This document shows positions 31,090-39,296 of a DNA stretch of 60,902 nucleotides, in pieces; the stretch's first letter is position 1, and every line of letters starts with the position of its first letter. The translations under genes and the position numbers were made by a program. This stretch comes from Streptomyces sedi. Lineage in GTDB: Bacteria > Actinomycetota > Actinomycetes > Streptomycetales > Streptomycetaceae. The stretch spans positions 1-60,902 of the forward strand of contig NZ_VDGT01000029.1 in assembly GCF_006335015.1 (NCBI RefSeq), in the 5' to 3' direction. The notes under the pieces are model-generated. The model was not told where the DNA came from. It worked only from the letters and a program-made list of their open reading frames with translations, and did no database searches.

Positions 31090-34083
31090 TCAAGCGCGCG
31101 GGACAGAAGTCTCACTATGTGAGCGAGGGGGCTGAACGGCGCCCGCGGGCGGCAGCGCGGCGGCCGGCGCGCCGGGTCCCGCGGCGCTCGCGGCGCCGGC
31201 CGGCGCGACGGCCCCGGCCTGGCCGGGGGGCCCGGCGGGGCTCGGCGCGCCCGCCTGGCCGGCGGTGCGTCCCCGGGGGATGGCGGGCGTGAGGGCGCCC
31301 GTCGGGTGGGCGGGCAGCGGCAGCCGGCCGCGCTCCAGCAGGCGGTGCAGGGCGACGGCGTCCAGCGGCGCGCTGAACGCCAGGCCCTGGGCGCGGCGGC
31401 AGCCGAGGGCGCGGAGCGCCGCCGCCTGCTCGGGGCGGTCGACGCCGTCGGCGAGGGAGTCGATGCCCAGGTCGTCGGCGATCCGCAGCAGACCGGCGAC
31501 GATCTTGCCGAGGACCGGGGACTCCACCACTCCCGCGACGAGCGCCCCGTCCAGCCTGACCAGGTCGACGGGGAGCCGGTGCAGGGCGGTGGTGGCGGTG
31601 CCGGGGCCGCCGAAGCCGCCGAGCGCGACGCCGACGCCGAAGCGGCTGAGGTCGGTCAGCCGGCGGCGCAACTCGTCGGAGGCGAGCACGGGATCGGCCT
31701 CGGACAGCTCGATCAGCAGGGCGGTCGGCGGGAGTTGGTGCTCGGCGAGCCTGGCCTGGAGCGAGCCGACGGCCAGTGCGCGGTCGGTCAGCCGGGCGCT
31801 GGGGACGCGCAGCGTGACGGGGACCGTGTGGCCGGCCTCGTGGCGGCGGGCGGCGGCCACGACGGTCTGCTCGACCAGCCAGCCGGTCAGGTCGGCGGCG
31901 GCGCCGGGGGCCTCGGCCTCGCCGGGCGGGACGAAGTCCCAGCGCCCGCCGCGCAGGCACTCCAGGGGGGTGGTCAGCGGGCCGTGTGAGGAACGCCAGC
32001 GGGCCTGGGCGTGCAGAGCGGCGAGCCGTCCGTCGCCGAGGTGGACGACGGGCTGGTGGAGAAGGGTGAACTCGCCGGCGTGCAGTGCCCTGCGGAGCCG
32101 GTCGGCCAGCTCGGTGCGGCGAAGGACCTCGGTCTGGAGCTGGGGCGCGTACAGCTCGACCCTGGCCTTGCCGGCCTGCTTGGCGCGGTACATCGCGAGG
32201 TCCGCGTTGCGCATCAGGCCGGCGGGGGTGCAGCCGGGCTCGGCGAAGGCGACGCCGATGCTGGCGGCGACCCGCAGCTCCCGCCCGTCGACCGTGTAGG
32301 GGCGGGAGAGCGCGGCGCGCACGCGCTCGGCGATCTCCAGGATGCGGTACTCGCGCGGCTGCGGCTCCCCGCCGCCGTCGCCGGTGATCAGGGCGGCGAA
32401 CTCGTCGCCGCCGAGCCTGGCCGTGGTGTCGTCCGAGCGGACGGCCTCGCGCAGCCGGCGCGCGGCCCGCACCAGCAGCTCGTCGCCCGCCTGGTGGCCG
32501 GCCGAGTCGTTGACCGCCTTGAAGCCGTCGAGGTCGATGAAGAGGACGGCAGCGTCCGGGTCGGCGCCCCGCCCCGCGCCCAGGGCCTGCCGGACGCGCT
32601 CGGTGAACAGCGCGCGGTTCGGCAGGTCCGTGAGGGCGTCGTGGGAGGCGCTGTGCTGCAACTGGGCCTGGAGGCGGACGCGTTCGGTGACGTCGCGGGT
32701 GTTGAAGATCAGACCGCCCTCGTGGCGGTTGACGCTGGACTCGACGTTGAGCCAGTGTCCCGCGCCGTGCCGGACCCGGCACTCGACGCGGGTGGCGGGC
32801 TCGCGGCTGGGGGGCACGGCGAGGAAGCGGCGCAGCTCGTGCAGGACCCGCCCCAGGTCCTCGGGGTGGATCAGCGTGGACAGCTCGCTGCCGGTCAGCC
32901 GGTCCGGCTCCTGCCCGTAGACGCCGACGGCCGCGGGGCTGACGTAGCGCAACTTGCCGTCGGGGGCGGCGATCATGATCACGTCGCTGGAGCCCTGGAC
33001 GAGCGAACGGAAGTAGTTCTCCTTCTGGAACAGCTCGCGGGTGAGCGAGATGTTCTCCATCAGGGTGATGCCCTGGCGCACCAGCAGTGCCAACACCACG
33101 GCGCAGGCCATGTAGACCACGGCGGCGTCGACACGGCGGCCGAAGATTATGGTCACCAGGATGCTCAACACACAGACGGCCGCCGCCAGATAGGGCGCCA
33201 GCGTGGAGACCGAGCCGCCGAGCGGGCGGCAGGCCGGCGGGCGCGGCTCGCGGAGCCCGGGCACCTCGGGCGCCGGGGAGGAACGGCCAGCCGTCCAGGG
33301 CGCGGCGGCCAGCAGCAGCGAGCCGGCGAACCAGCCCGCGTCCAGCAACTGGCCCGAACTGTACTGCTCGCGCAGCGGCGGGCTGGTGAAGAGCGCGTCG
33401 CAGAAGACGGTCAACGCCAGGGCGCCGATCGCCGAGTTGATCGCGGGACGGTGTCGGGCGCTGCGCCGGAAGTGCAGCACGACGACCATGCTGATGAGCA
33501 CGATGTCCAGCAGCGGGTAGGCCAGCGCCAGCGCGACCCGCCCCACCGAGCCGGTGCGCACCGCCGTGTGCGCCAGGGCGACGCTCCAGGAGAGCGTCAT
33601 CAGGGAGCCGCCGATCAGCCAGACGTCCAGCCCGAGTCTGGCCCAACCGGCCTTGTTCATCGGGCGTTTGGCGAGCAGCAGCAGGCCGACGATGGCCAGC
33701 GGGGCGAAGAGCAGAAACGCGATGTCGGCCAGCGAGATGTCCGGAACCTGACGTCCGAGCACCACCTCGTACCAGCCCCAGATGGCGTTCCCCAGGCCGA
33801 TCATGATCGAGGAGACGCCGAACATCGTCCACGCGGCGCGGAACTCCTCGGCCTGCCGTCTGGCGTACCAGAGACAGGAGATCGCCGCGGCGAACGCCGC
33901 CGCCGCGAGGCCGAAGTCCCCCATGACCCTGGCGAGTCGGGGCGAACCCCAGCCCGCCAGGGCCCCCGCGGCGTAGCAGGCGCAGACCGCCGCGAGCGCG
34001 AGCTGCGGGAGCGGGCCGCCCAACGGCGGACCCGCCGGGACATCACGCGGTCCTCGCCGCGTCCATGGGTGGTGCATCGCCAT
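31090..34083 (-). CDS. cdgD: Membrane diguanylate cyclase with degenerate EAL domain (CdgD-like)
   Basis: About 997 residues (start ATG 34083; GTG 34107 and ATG 34077 are alternatives). A membrane domain with about 8-10 hydrophobic segments fills residues 20-350. A PAS domain follows (RSLVQGSSDVIMIAAPDGKLRYVSPAAV, about 365-490). The GGDEF domain has an intact active site LGGDEFAAL near 556, so c-di-GMP synthesis is expected. The EAL domain is degraded: the EAL position reads LHAQARW near 684, DDFG reads GGFGG near 821 and EGVE reads DGVD, so phosphodiesterase activity is doubtful. A Pro/Ala-rich tail ends the protein. A near-consensus BldD box lies upstream. Confidence 0.88.
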   Translation of the reverse strand: MAMHHPWTRRGPRDVPAGPPLGGPLPQLALAAVCACYAAGALAGWGSPRLARVMGDFGLAAAAFAAAISCLWYARRQAEEFRAAWTMFGVSSIMIGLGNAIWGWYEVVLGRQVPDISLADIAFLLFAPLAIVGLLLLAKRPMNKAGWARLGLDVWLIGGSLMTLSWSVALAHTAVRTGSVGRVALALAYPLLDIVLISMVVVLHFRRSARHRPAINSAIGALALTVFCDALFTSPPLREQYSSGQLLDAGWFAGSLLLAAAPWTAGRSSPAPEVPGLREPRPPACRPLGGSVSTLAPYLAAAVCVLSILVTIIFGRRVDAAVVYMACAVVLALLVRQGITLMENISLTRELFQKENYFRSLVQGSSDVIMIAAPDGKLRYVSPAAVGVYGQEPDRLTGSELSTLIHPEDLGRVLHELRRFLAVPPSREPATRVECRVRHGAGHWLNVESSVNRHEGGLIFNTRDVTERVRLQAQLQHSASHDALTDLPNRALFTERVRQALGAGRGADPDAAVLFIDLDGFKAVNDSAGHQAGDELLVRAARRLREAVRSDDTTARLGGDEFAALITGDGGGEPQPREYRILEIAERVRAALSRPYTVDGRELRVAASIGVAFAEPGCTPAGLMRNADLAMYRAKQAGKARVELYAPQLQTEVLRRTELADRLRRALHAGEFTLLHQPVVHLGDGRLAALHAQARWRSSHGPLTTPLECLRGGRWDFVPPGEAEAPGAAADLTGWLVEQTVVAAARRHEAGHTVPVTLRVPSARLTDRALAVGSLQARLAEHQLPPTALLIELSEADPVLASDELRRRLTDLSRFGVGVALGGFGGPGTATTALHRLPVDLVRLDGALVAGVVESPVLGKIVAGLLRIADDLGIDSLADGVDRPEQAAALRALGCRRAQGLAFSAPLDAVALHRLLERGRLPLPAHPTGALTPAIPRGRTAGQAGAPSPAGPPGQAGAVAPAGAASAAGPGAPAAALPPAGAVQPPRSHSETSVPRA

Positions 34084-34134
34084 CGCCCCCCTTCGTTCCG
34101 GGCTCACCCCGAAGCGGACGATACACCAGTATGG

Positions 34135-34147
34135 TCACTCAGCGATA
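34135..34147. promoter_or_regulatory. Probable BldD box upstream of cdgD
   Basis: TCACTCAGCGATA matches the BldD consensus TNACNCWGNGTNA at all fixed positions except one (A for T). It lies 50 bp before the cdgD start. BldD bound to c-di-GMP represses several GGDEF genes in Streptomyces. Confidence 0.55.
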
Positions 34148-34183
34148 TAGAGACATCACCCATAGTGATGGTTTGGGGCGAGG

Positions 34184-35134
34184 CTAACGCTCTGAACCGC
34201 TGGTCGCCACCCTGTGGCGGAGTTCCTCACCGAGAGCGAACCGCGTCAACTGCGCGCGCAGCAGCGCCTTCGCGCGCGGCTCGAAGGCCGTGGAGGGGCC
34301 GCCCACATGTGGCGTGATCAGCACCCCGGGGGCCCGCCACAGCGGGTGATCGGCGGGAAGCGGCTCCGGGTCGGTGACGTCGAGGGCCGCCCGCAGCCGG
34401 CCGCCGGAGACCTCCGCCAGCAGCGCGTCCGCGTCGACCACCGGGCCGCGCGCGACGTTCACCACCAGCGCGCCGTCCGGCAGCAGCGCCAACTCCCGCG
34501 CGCCCAGCAGCCCGCGGGTCCGCTCGGTCAACGGGGTGGCGACCATCACCACCTCGGCGCGCGGCAGCAGTTCGGGCAGCTCGGACGAGGCGTGCACGGG
34601 GCCGCGCGGCGCGTTCCTGGCGTGGCCGGCCACCCGGATCACCTCGGCCACCTCGAACGGCAGCAGGCGCTCCTCGATCGCTGCGCCGATGCCGCCGTAG
34701 CCGAGGATCAGCACCCGCCGGTCGGCCAGCGAGGTGTGTATGGCCGGCGCCCACCGCCCCTGAAGCTGGTCGCGGGCCGCCTGGTCGACGCCGCGCAGCG
34801 CGGAGAGGGCCAGGGCCAGCGCGAGTTCGGCGGTGCTCGTGTTGTGCAGGTCCCCGGCGTTGCACAGCACGGCGCCCTCGGGAAGCCGCGGCACCTCGGG
34901 AAGCATGTGCTCCACCCCCGCGGTCAGCGTCTGGACGACCCGCACCGAGGTCATCTCGGCCAGCGGCCGAACGGCGACTTTCGGCCCTTTCAGATACGGC
35001 ACCGTGTAGAACGCGCAGTCCGCCGGGTCGCCCGGGTAGGTGTCCTCGCCGCGCCAGAGCAGGCAGCGCAGGGAGTCGGGCAGGGGGGCGAGCTCGTCGG
35101 CGGAGTAGGGCAACCAGACTTCCTGAGTACTCAT
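34184..35134 (-). CDS. D-isomer-specific 2-hydroxyacid dehydrogenase
   Basis: A 316-residue NAD(P)-dependent 2-hydroxyacid dehydrogenase. The Rossmann motif is LILGYGGIGAAIEERL (about 141-156); the substrate Arg is in VVNVARGPVVD and the catalytic His in TPHVGGPST. A slightly altered N-terminus (WLPYSADELAPLP) and no regulatory domain are seen. Substrate unknown (glyoxylate or hydroxypyruvate reductase type). TAGCCT lies 6 nt before the ATG, again suggesting a leaderless transcript. Confidence 0.92.
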   Translation of the reverse strand: MSTQEVWLPYSADELAPLPDSLRCLLWRGEDTYPGDPADCAFYTVPYLKGPKVAVRPLAEMTSVRVVQTLTAGVEHMLPEVPRLPEGAVLCNAGDLHNTSTAELALALALSALRGVDQAARDQLQGRWAPAIHTSLADRRVLILGYGGIGAAIEERLLPFEVAEVIRVAGHARNAPRGPVHASSELPELLPRAEVVMVATPLTERTRGLLGARELALLPDGALVVNVARGPVVDADALLAEVSGGRLRAALDVTDPEPLPADHPLWRAPGVLITPHVGGPSTAFEPRAKALLRAQLTRFALGEELRHRVATSGSER

Positions 35135-35298
35135 GGCGCCAGGCTAGCCGCGCGGCCACCGGCGGCCCGGGGTCCGTGGGTGGCTGTCGGTGGCAGGGGA
35201 TACGTTGGGGGCGATCACGGGGACGACGGGGACGGCCGGCGAGGGACCGGGGGAGATCCGGGGCGGGTTCGGCGCGGGGAAGGGCGAGGACAGGCCAG

Positions 35299-36300
35299 GT
35301 GCGGTATCGGACGCTGGGCGCCGGGGCGCTGGCGGTGGGCGCCGTGGGTCTCGGGTGTATGCCGATGAGCTGGGGCTACGCGGCGTCCCAGCGCGACGGG
35401 GAGGCCTCGCTGCGGGCGTTGCACGCGGCGCTCGACGAGGGCTGCACGCTGCTGGACACGGCGGACATGTACGGCCCGTTCACCAACGAACGGCTGCTGG
35501 CGCGGGTGCTGCGCGAGCGGCGCGACGAGGCGACCGTCGCCACCAAGTGCGGGCTGCTGGTGGGCGAGCAGCATCTGGTGGCCAACGGCAGCCCCGCGTA
35601 TGTGCGGCGGGCCTGCGACGCCTCGCTGCGGCGGCTGGGCACGGACGTGATCGACCTCTACCAGCTGCACCGACCCGACCCCGAGGTGCCGGTCGAGGAG
35701 ACCTGGGGCGCCATGGGCGAGTTGGTGCGCGCGGGCAAGGTGCGCGCGCTGGGGTGGTGCGCCCTGGAGCCGCCCGATCCCCGGCGCGCGCGGGGCGGGG
35801 CCGCGGCGCATCGAAGGACCCTGGAGCTGCTGGGCAGGGTGCAGCAGGTCTTCCCGGTGTCGGCGGTGCAGACCGAGTTCTCGGTCTGGTCGCCGGGCGC
35901 CGCCGCCGAGTTGCTGCCGTGGTGCGAGGCCAGGGGCGTGGGGCTGCTCGCCGCGATGCCGCTGGGCAGCGGCTATCTGACGGGCACGCTGGTGCCGGGC
36001 GGCGGCTTCGAGCCGGACGACCCGCGCGCCCGGCATCCCCGCTTCACGGCGGAGATGATGGCCGCCAACCAGCCGCTGGTGGTGGGGCTGCGCCGGGTGG
36101 CCGCCCGGCACCCGGGCGCGACGCCCGCGCAGGTCGCCCTCGCGTGGCTGCTGGCCCGGAGCCCCCGGGTGGTGCCGCTGCCCGGCACCAAGCGGGAGCG
36201 CTGGGTGCGGGAGAACGCGGCGGCGGCCGAGCTGGACCTGACGCCGGCGGACCTGGCCGAGCTGGCGGAGCTGCCGGCGGCGCTGGACTCCTGGGGGTGA
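35299..36300 (+). CDS. Aldo/keto reductase
   Basis: A 333-residue NADPH-dependent oxidoreductase with the TIM-barrel AKR fold. GTG 35299 (VRYRTLGAG) was chosen with GAGGA upstream. The tetrad is visible: Asp in LLDTADMYG, Tyr in the same motif, Lys in VATKCGLLV and His in YQLHRPDP. The C-terminal nucleotide loop is LPGTKRERWVRENAAAA. It lies divergent to the 2-hydroxyacid dehydrogenase. The substrate is unknown. Confidence 0.93.
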   Translation: MRYRTLGAGALAVGAVGLGCMPMSWGYAASQRDGEASLRALHAALDEGCTLLDTADMYGPFTNERLLARVLRERRDEATVATKCGLLVGEQHLVANGSPAYVRRACDASLRRLGTDVIDLYQLHRPDPEVPVEETWGAMGELVRAGKVRALGWCALEPPDPRRARGGAAAHRRTLELLGRVQQVFPVSAVQTEFSVWSPGAAAELLPWCEARGVGLLAAMPLGSGYLTGTLVPGGGFEPDDPRARHPRFTAEMMAANQPLVVGLRRVAARHPGATPAQVALAWLLARSPRVVPLPGTKRERWVRENAAAAELDLTPADLAELAELPAALDSWG

Positions 36301-36403
36301 GGGGCCCCGCCGGTGAGGGGCCGGACGGTCGACATCGCGCCGGCGCGCGGCGCGATGTGGTGTGCTGGGTGGTGCCGCAGTCCGCGTCACCACGGAGGTC
36401 CCG

Positions 36404-37621
36404 ATGAGCGCACGACCGGTCGCGGGTTCGTTGCTCGCCCTGGCCCTGGCCGTTCCCCTACTGGCCGGCTGCTCGTCCGAGGACGACGCCGCCTCCGAGT
36501 CGGGCGACGAGGCGTCGACCGCCCCGACCGGGGACGCCGGCGAGGAGCCGGAGGAGGACGCGGGCGAGGCGTCGGACGAGGCGGAGCGCACGCCGGAGGC
36601 CGCGCCCGCGGAGGGCGACGCGGAGGTGACCGCGACTCTGGCTGAGAATCTGCGTTCCCCCTGGGGGCTGGCCGCACTGCCGGACGGCACGGTGCTGGTG
36701 GCCTCCCGCGACGACGGCACGCTGTCCCTCGTCGACACCTCGGACGGCGAGCCCGGCACTGTCAGCGAGGTCGGCTCGGTGCCCGGCGTGCGCGCCAACG
36801 GGGAGGGCGGCCTGCTGGGGCTGGCGCTCGACCCGGAGTTCGAGAGCAACAACCGGCTCTACGCCTACGCCACCACGGCCTCCGACAACCGGATCATCCC
36901 CCTGGAGCTGCGTCTGGACGCCCCCGAGGGGGAGCGTCTCGACGCCGGGGAACCACTGCTCGACGGCATCCCCAGGGGCGAGGTGATCCACAACGGCGGC
37001 GGGCTCGCCTTCGGCCCCGACGGGATGCTCTACGCCACCACCGGCGACGCGGCCGACGCCCCACTGGCCCAGGACCCGGACTCGTTGGCCGGGAAGATCC
37101 TGCGGATCGACCCGGCGACCGGCGGGCCGCCCGAGGACAACCCGGCCCCGGACTCGCTGGTCTGGTCGCTGGGCCACCGCAACGTGCAGGGGCTCGCGTG
37201 GGACGCGGAGGACCGGCTGTGGGCGGCCGAGTTCGGCAACGACACCTGGGACGAGCTGAACCTGATCGAGCCCGGCGGCAACTACGGCTGGCCCGAGCAC
37301 GAGGGCGACGGCGGCGCGGACGACGGCTTCGTCGATCCGGTGGAGGTCTGGCCGCCGTCCGAGGCGTCGCCGAGCGGGCTGGCCTACAGCGGCGGCGCGC
37401 TGTGGCTGGCGACGCTGCGCGGGGAGCGGCTGTGGCGGGTGCCGCTGGACGGCGCGGAGCCGGTGGCCGAGCCCGAGGCGTTCCTGGAGGGCGAGTACGG
37501 TCGGCTGCGCGGCGTCCTCGCCGTCGGCGGGGACGAGTTGCTGCTCCTCACCAACGAGACCGACGGGCGGGGCTCCCCCGACGCCGACGACGACCTGCTG
37601 CTGCGGCTGCGCGTCCGCTGA
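36404..37621 (+). CDS. Lipoprotein PQQ-dependent sugar dehydrogenase family protein
   Basis: A 405-residue protein of the soluble aldose sugar dehydrogenase (Gdh-B) family. ATG 36404 has GGAGG upstream. A lipobox LLAGC (Cys22) ends the signal peptide; an acidic linker to about 80 follows. The beta-propeller has LRSPWGLAALPDGTVLVASR, EGGLLGLALDPEFE, IHNGGGLAFGPDGMLY, LGHRNVQGLAWD and NYGWPEHEG, motifs that hold Ca and PQQ. Whether PQQ is available in this host is unknown; the physiological sugar is not known. Confidence 0.9.
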   Translation: MSARPVAGSLLALALAVPLLAGCSSEDDAASESGDEASTAPTGDAGEEPEEDAGEASDEAERTPEAAPAEGDAEVTATLAENLRSPWGLAALPDGTVLVASRDDGTLSLVDTSDGEPGTVSEVGSVPGVRANGEGGLLGLALDPEFESNNRLYAYATTASDNRIIPLELRLDAPEGERLDAGEPLLDGIPRGEVIHNGGGLAFGPDGMLYATTGDAADAPLAQDPDSLAGKILRIDPATGGPPEDNPAPDSLVWSLGHRNVQGLAWDAEDRLWAAEFGNDTWDELNLIEPGGNYGWPEHEGDGGADDGFVDPVEVWPPSEASPSGLAYSGGALWLATLRGERLWRVPLDGAEPVAEPEAFLEGEYGRLRGVLAVGGDELLLLTNETDGRGSPDADDDLLLRLRVR

Positions 37622-37810
37622 ACCGGGGCGCGCGCGACGGGCGTTCACTCCCCGCCGCCATCCGGTGCGCGCCTCGTGCGCGCCGGGCGCCGCCCCGGGT
37701 GGCAAAGGGCTTGCGGCCCCCGCGCGCCCGAAAGAGGGTGTGGGAAGCGGCACAGCGGACCCCCGGGCGACACCCGGGCGGGCGCGCCGCGACAAGCCGG
37801 GGAGCGTGCG

Positions 37811-38857
37811 ATGTCGGGCGTGGTCGTGGTGGGCGCGGGAATCGTCGGCGCCTCGGTCGCCTACCATCTGGCGCGCCGAAGCGTCCCCGTCACCCTGCTC
37901 GACCGGGAGCCCACGCCGGCCACGGGGGTGACGGACGGTTCGTTCGCCTGGGTCGGCGGCTGCGGGAACGGCGGCTCACCGGGGGCGACGGACCTGCGCG
38001 GATCGGTGCTGGAGGACCATCGACGCCTTGAGGCAGAGCTGCCGGGGCACCGCGTCCGCTGGGTGGGCTCGCTCTCCTGGTCCGATGCCGCGCCCTCGGG
38101 CGGGGAACGGCTGTGGCCCGGGCAGTTCCGCGTCGGCCGGGAGGAGATCGCGGCGCTGGAGCCGGCCCTGATCGACCCTCCGGAGACGGCCGTCCACACC
38201 CCGAGCGACGGCGGTGTCGACCCGGTGGCGATGACCCGCGCGCTGGTCGACGCGGCCCGCGCGCACGGGGCGGCACACGTCCCGAACGCGACCGTCTCCG
38301 CCCTGCGCGTCGCGGGGGAACGCGTCGAGGGGGTCTGGTCCTCGGCCGGCTACCACGCGGCGGAGGCCGTGGTGTTGGCGGCCGGCACCGAGGTACCCCG
38401 ACTCTGCGCGCCGCTCGTGCCCGAGCTGCCGGTGACCGTCTCCCCCGCCCAACTCGTGCGGCTCTCCGCGCCTCCCGGGCTGGTCAGAACCATCCTGGAC
38501 AGCCCAGGCCTTGAGGTCAGGGAGGTGCGGGAGGGCGAACTCCTGCTCCCCCTCGCGGTGCCCCCGGGCGCCTTCTCCCCCTCGTCGGCGCGGCGTGCGG
38601 CAGACGAGGCGCTGGCACGGGTGCGGGCGCTCCTCCGCGGCGGGGCGGAGTGCCGGCTGCTCGACCAGCGGGTCAGCGGGCGCCCGATGCCCGCCGACGG
38701 CCCGCTCGTCGGGCCGGTGACCCGCGACCGCTCCCTCTGGGTGACGGTCACCCACGCGGCGATCACCCTGGCGCCCACCGTCGGCCGGCTCGTCGCCGAC
38801 GCACTCGTCACCGGCGCGCTCGCGCCGGAGCTAAGCCGGTGTCAGCCGCGCCGGTAG
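37811..38857 (+). CDS. FAD-dependent oxidoreductase (DAO/DadA-like)
   Basis: A 348-residue protein with the N-terminal FAD-binding GAGIVGASVAYHLARR motif (about 8-24) and the second acidic residue LLDREPTP. C-terminal PADGPLVGPV and THAAITLAPTVGRLVAD recall glycine oxidase/D-amino-acid dehydrogenase enzymes. No signal peptide. The gene starts at ATG 37811 (MSGVVVVGAG). It is downstream of the sugar dehydrogenase gene but separated by almost 190 bp. Substrate unknown. Confidence 0.88.
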   Translation: MSGVVVVGAGIVGASVAYHLARRSVPVTLLDREPTPATGVTDGSFAWVGGCGNGGSPGATDLRGSVLEDHRRLEAELPGHRVRWVGSLSWSDAAPSGGERLWPGQFRVGREEIAALEPALIDPPETAVHTPSDGGVDPVAMTRALVDAARAHGAAHVPNATVSALRVAGERVEGVWSSAGYHAAEAVVLAAGTEVPRLCAPLVPELPVTVSPAQLVRLSAPPGLVRTILDSPGLEVREVREGELLLPLAVPPGAFSPSSARRAADEALARVRALLRGGAECRLLDQRVSGRPMPADGPLVGPVTRDRSLWVTVTHAAITLAPTVGRLVADALVTGALAPELSRCQPRR

Positions 38858-39296
38858 CGCGGCCTGCCGGGTGCCGCCGTCGTAGGCGTCGTAGGCGCAG
38901 CTTCGTCTCCCTGACGCCCACGAGGCTCTCGGCGAGCGTCGGGCGATCGCCTGCCGGCGGAGGCTTGGAGCCGGCTCCTGGACCACGGCCTCGCACGCGG
39001 CGTACGGCCCGTACCGGTCGGGGGGATCGACGACTGTGGTGGCCCCGCCGGTGCAGGAGTCGTTGGACGCGCAGGTCTCCCGGGGCGGTGACGCGTCGAA
39101 GTCCCCGCCGCGATCCACGTACGTGGCCCGGTGCTCGGCGGGCCACGTGCCCGTCGCGGGCTCGTCCCCGCTCCTCGATCGACACCGGCTCGGCGTCGCA
39201 GCGTAGGACGGTGCGCGCCTGACCACCCGCGCAACGCGAGATGCCACGCGGCCGGGATCGTGACGCCGCCCGCGAGCCCGCGGGCGCGGCGGTCAC
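38808..39296 (-). pseudogene. Decayed reading frame, unknown protein
   Basis: This 490-bp stretch has three minus-strand pieces in different frames that each keep strong G/C third positions: RTVLRCDAEPVSIEE; then RETCASNDSCTGG and PPDRYGPYAACEAVV; then RPTLAESLVGVRETK. Two frameshifts would join them into one small Cys-containing protein. No known domain. It may be a pseudogene or sequence errors; it converges on the FAD oxidoreductase end. Confidence 0.35.
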
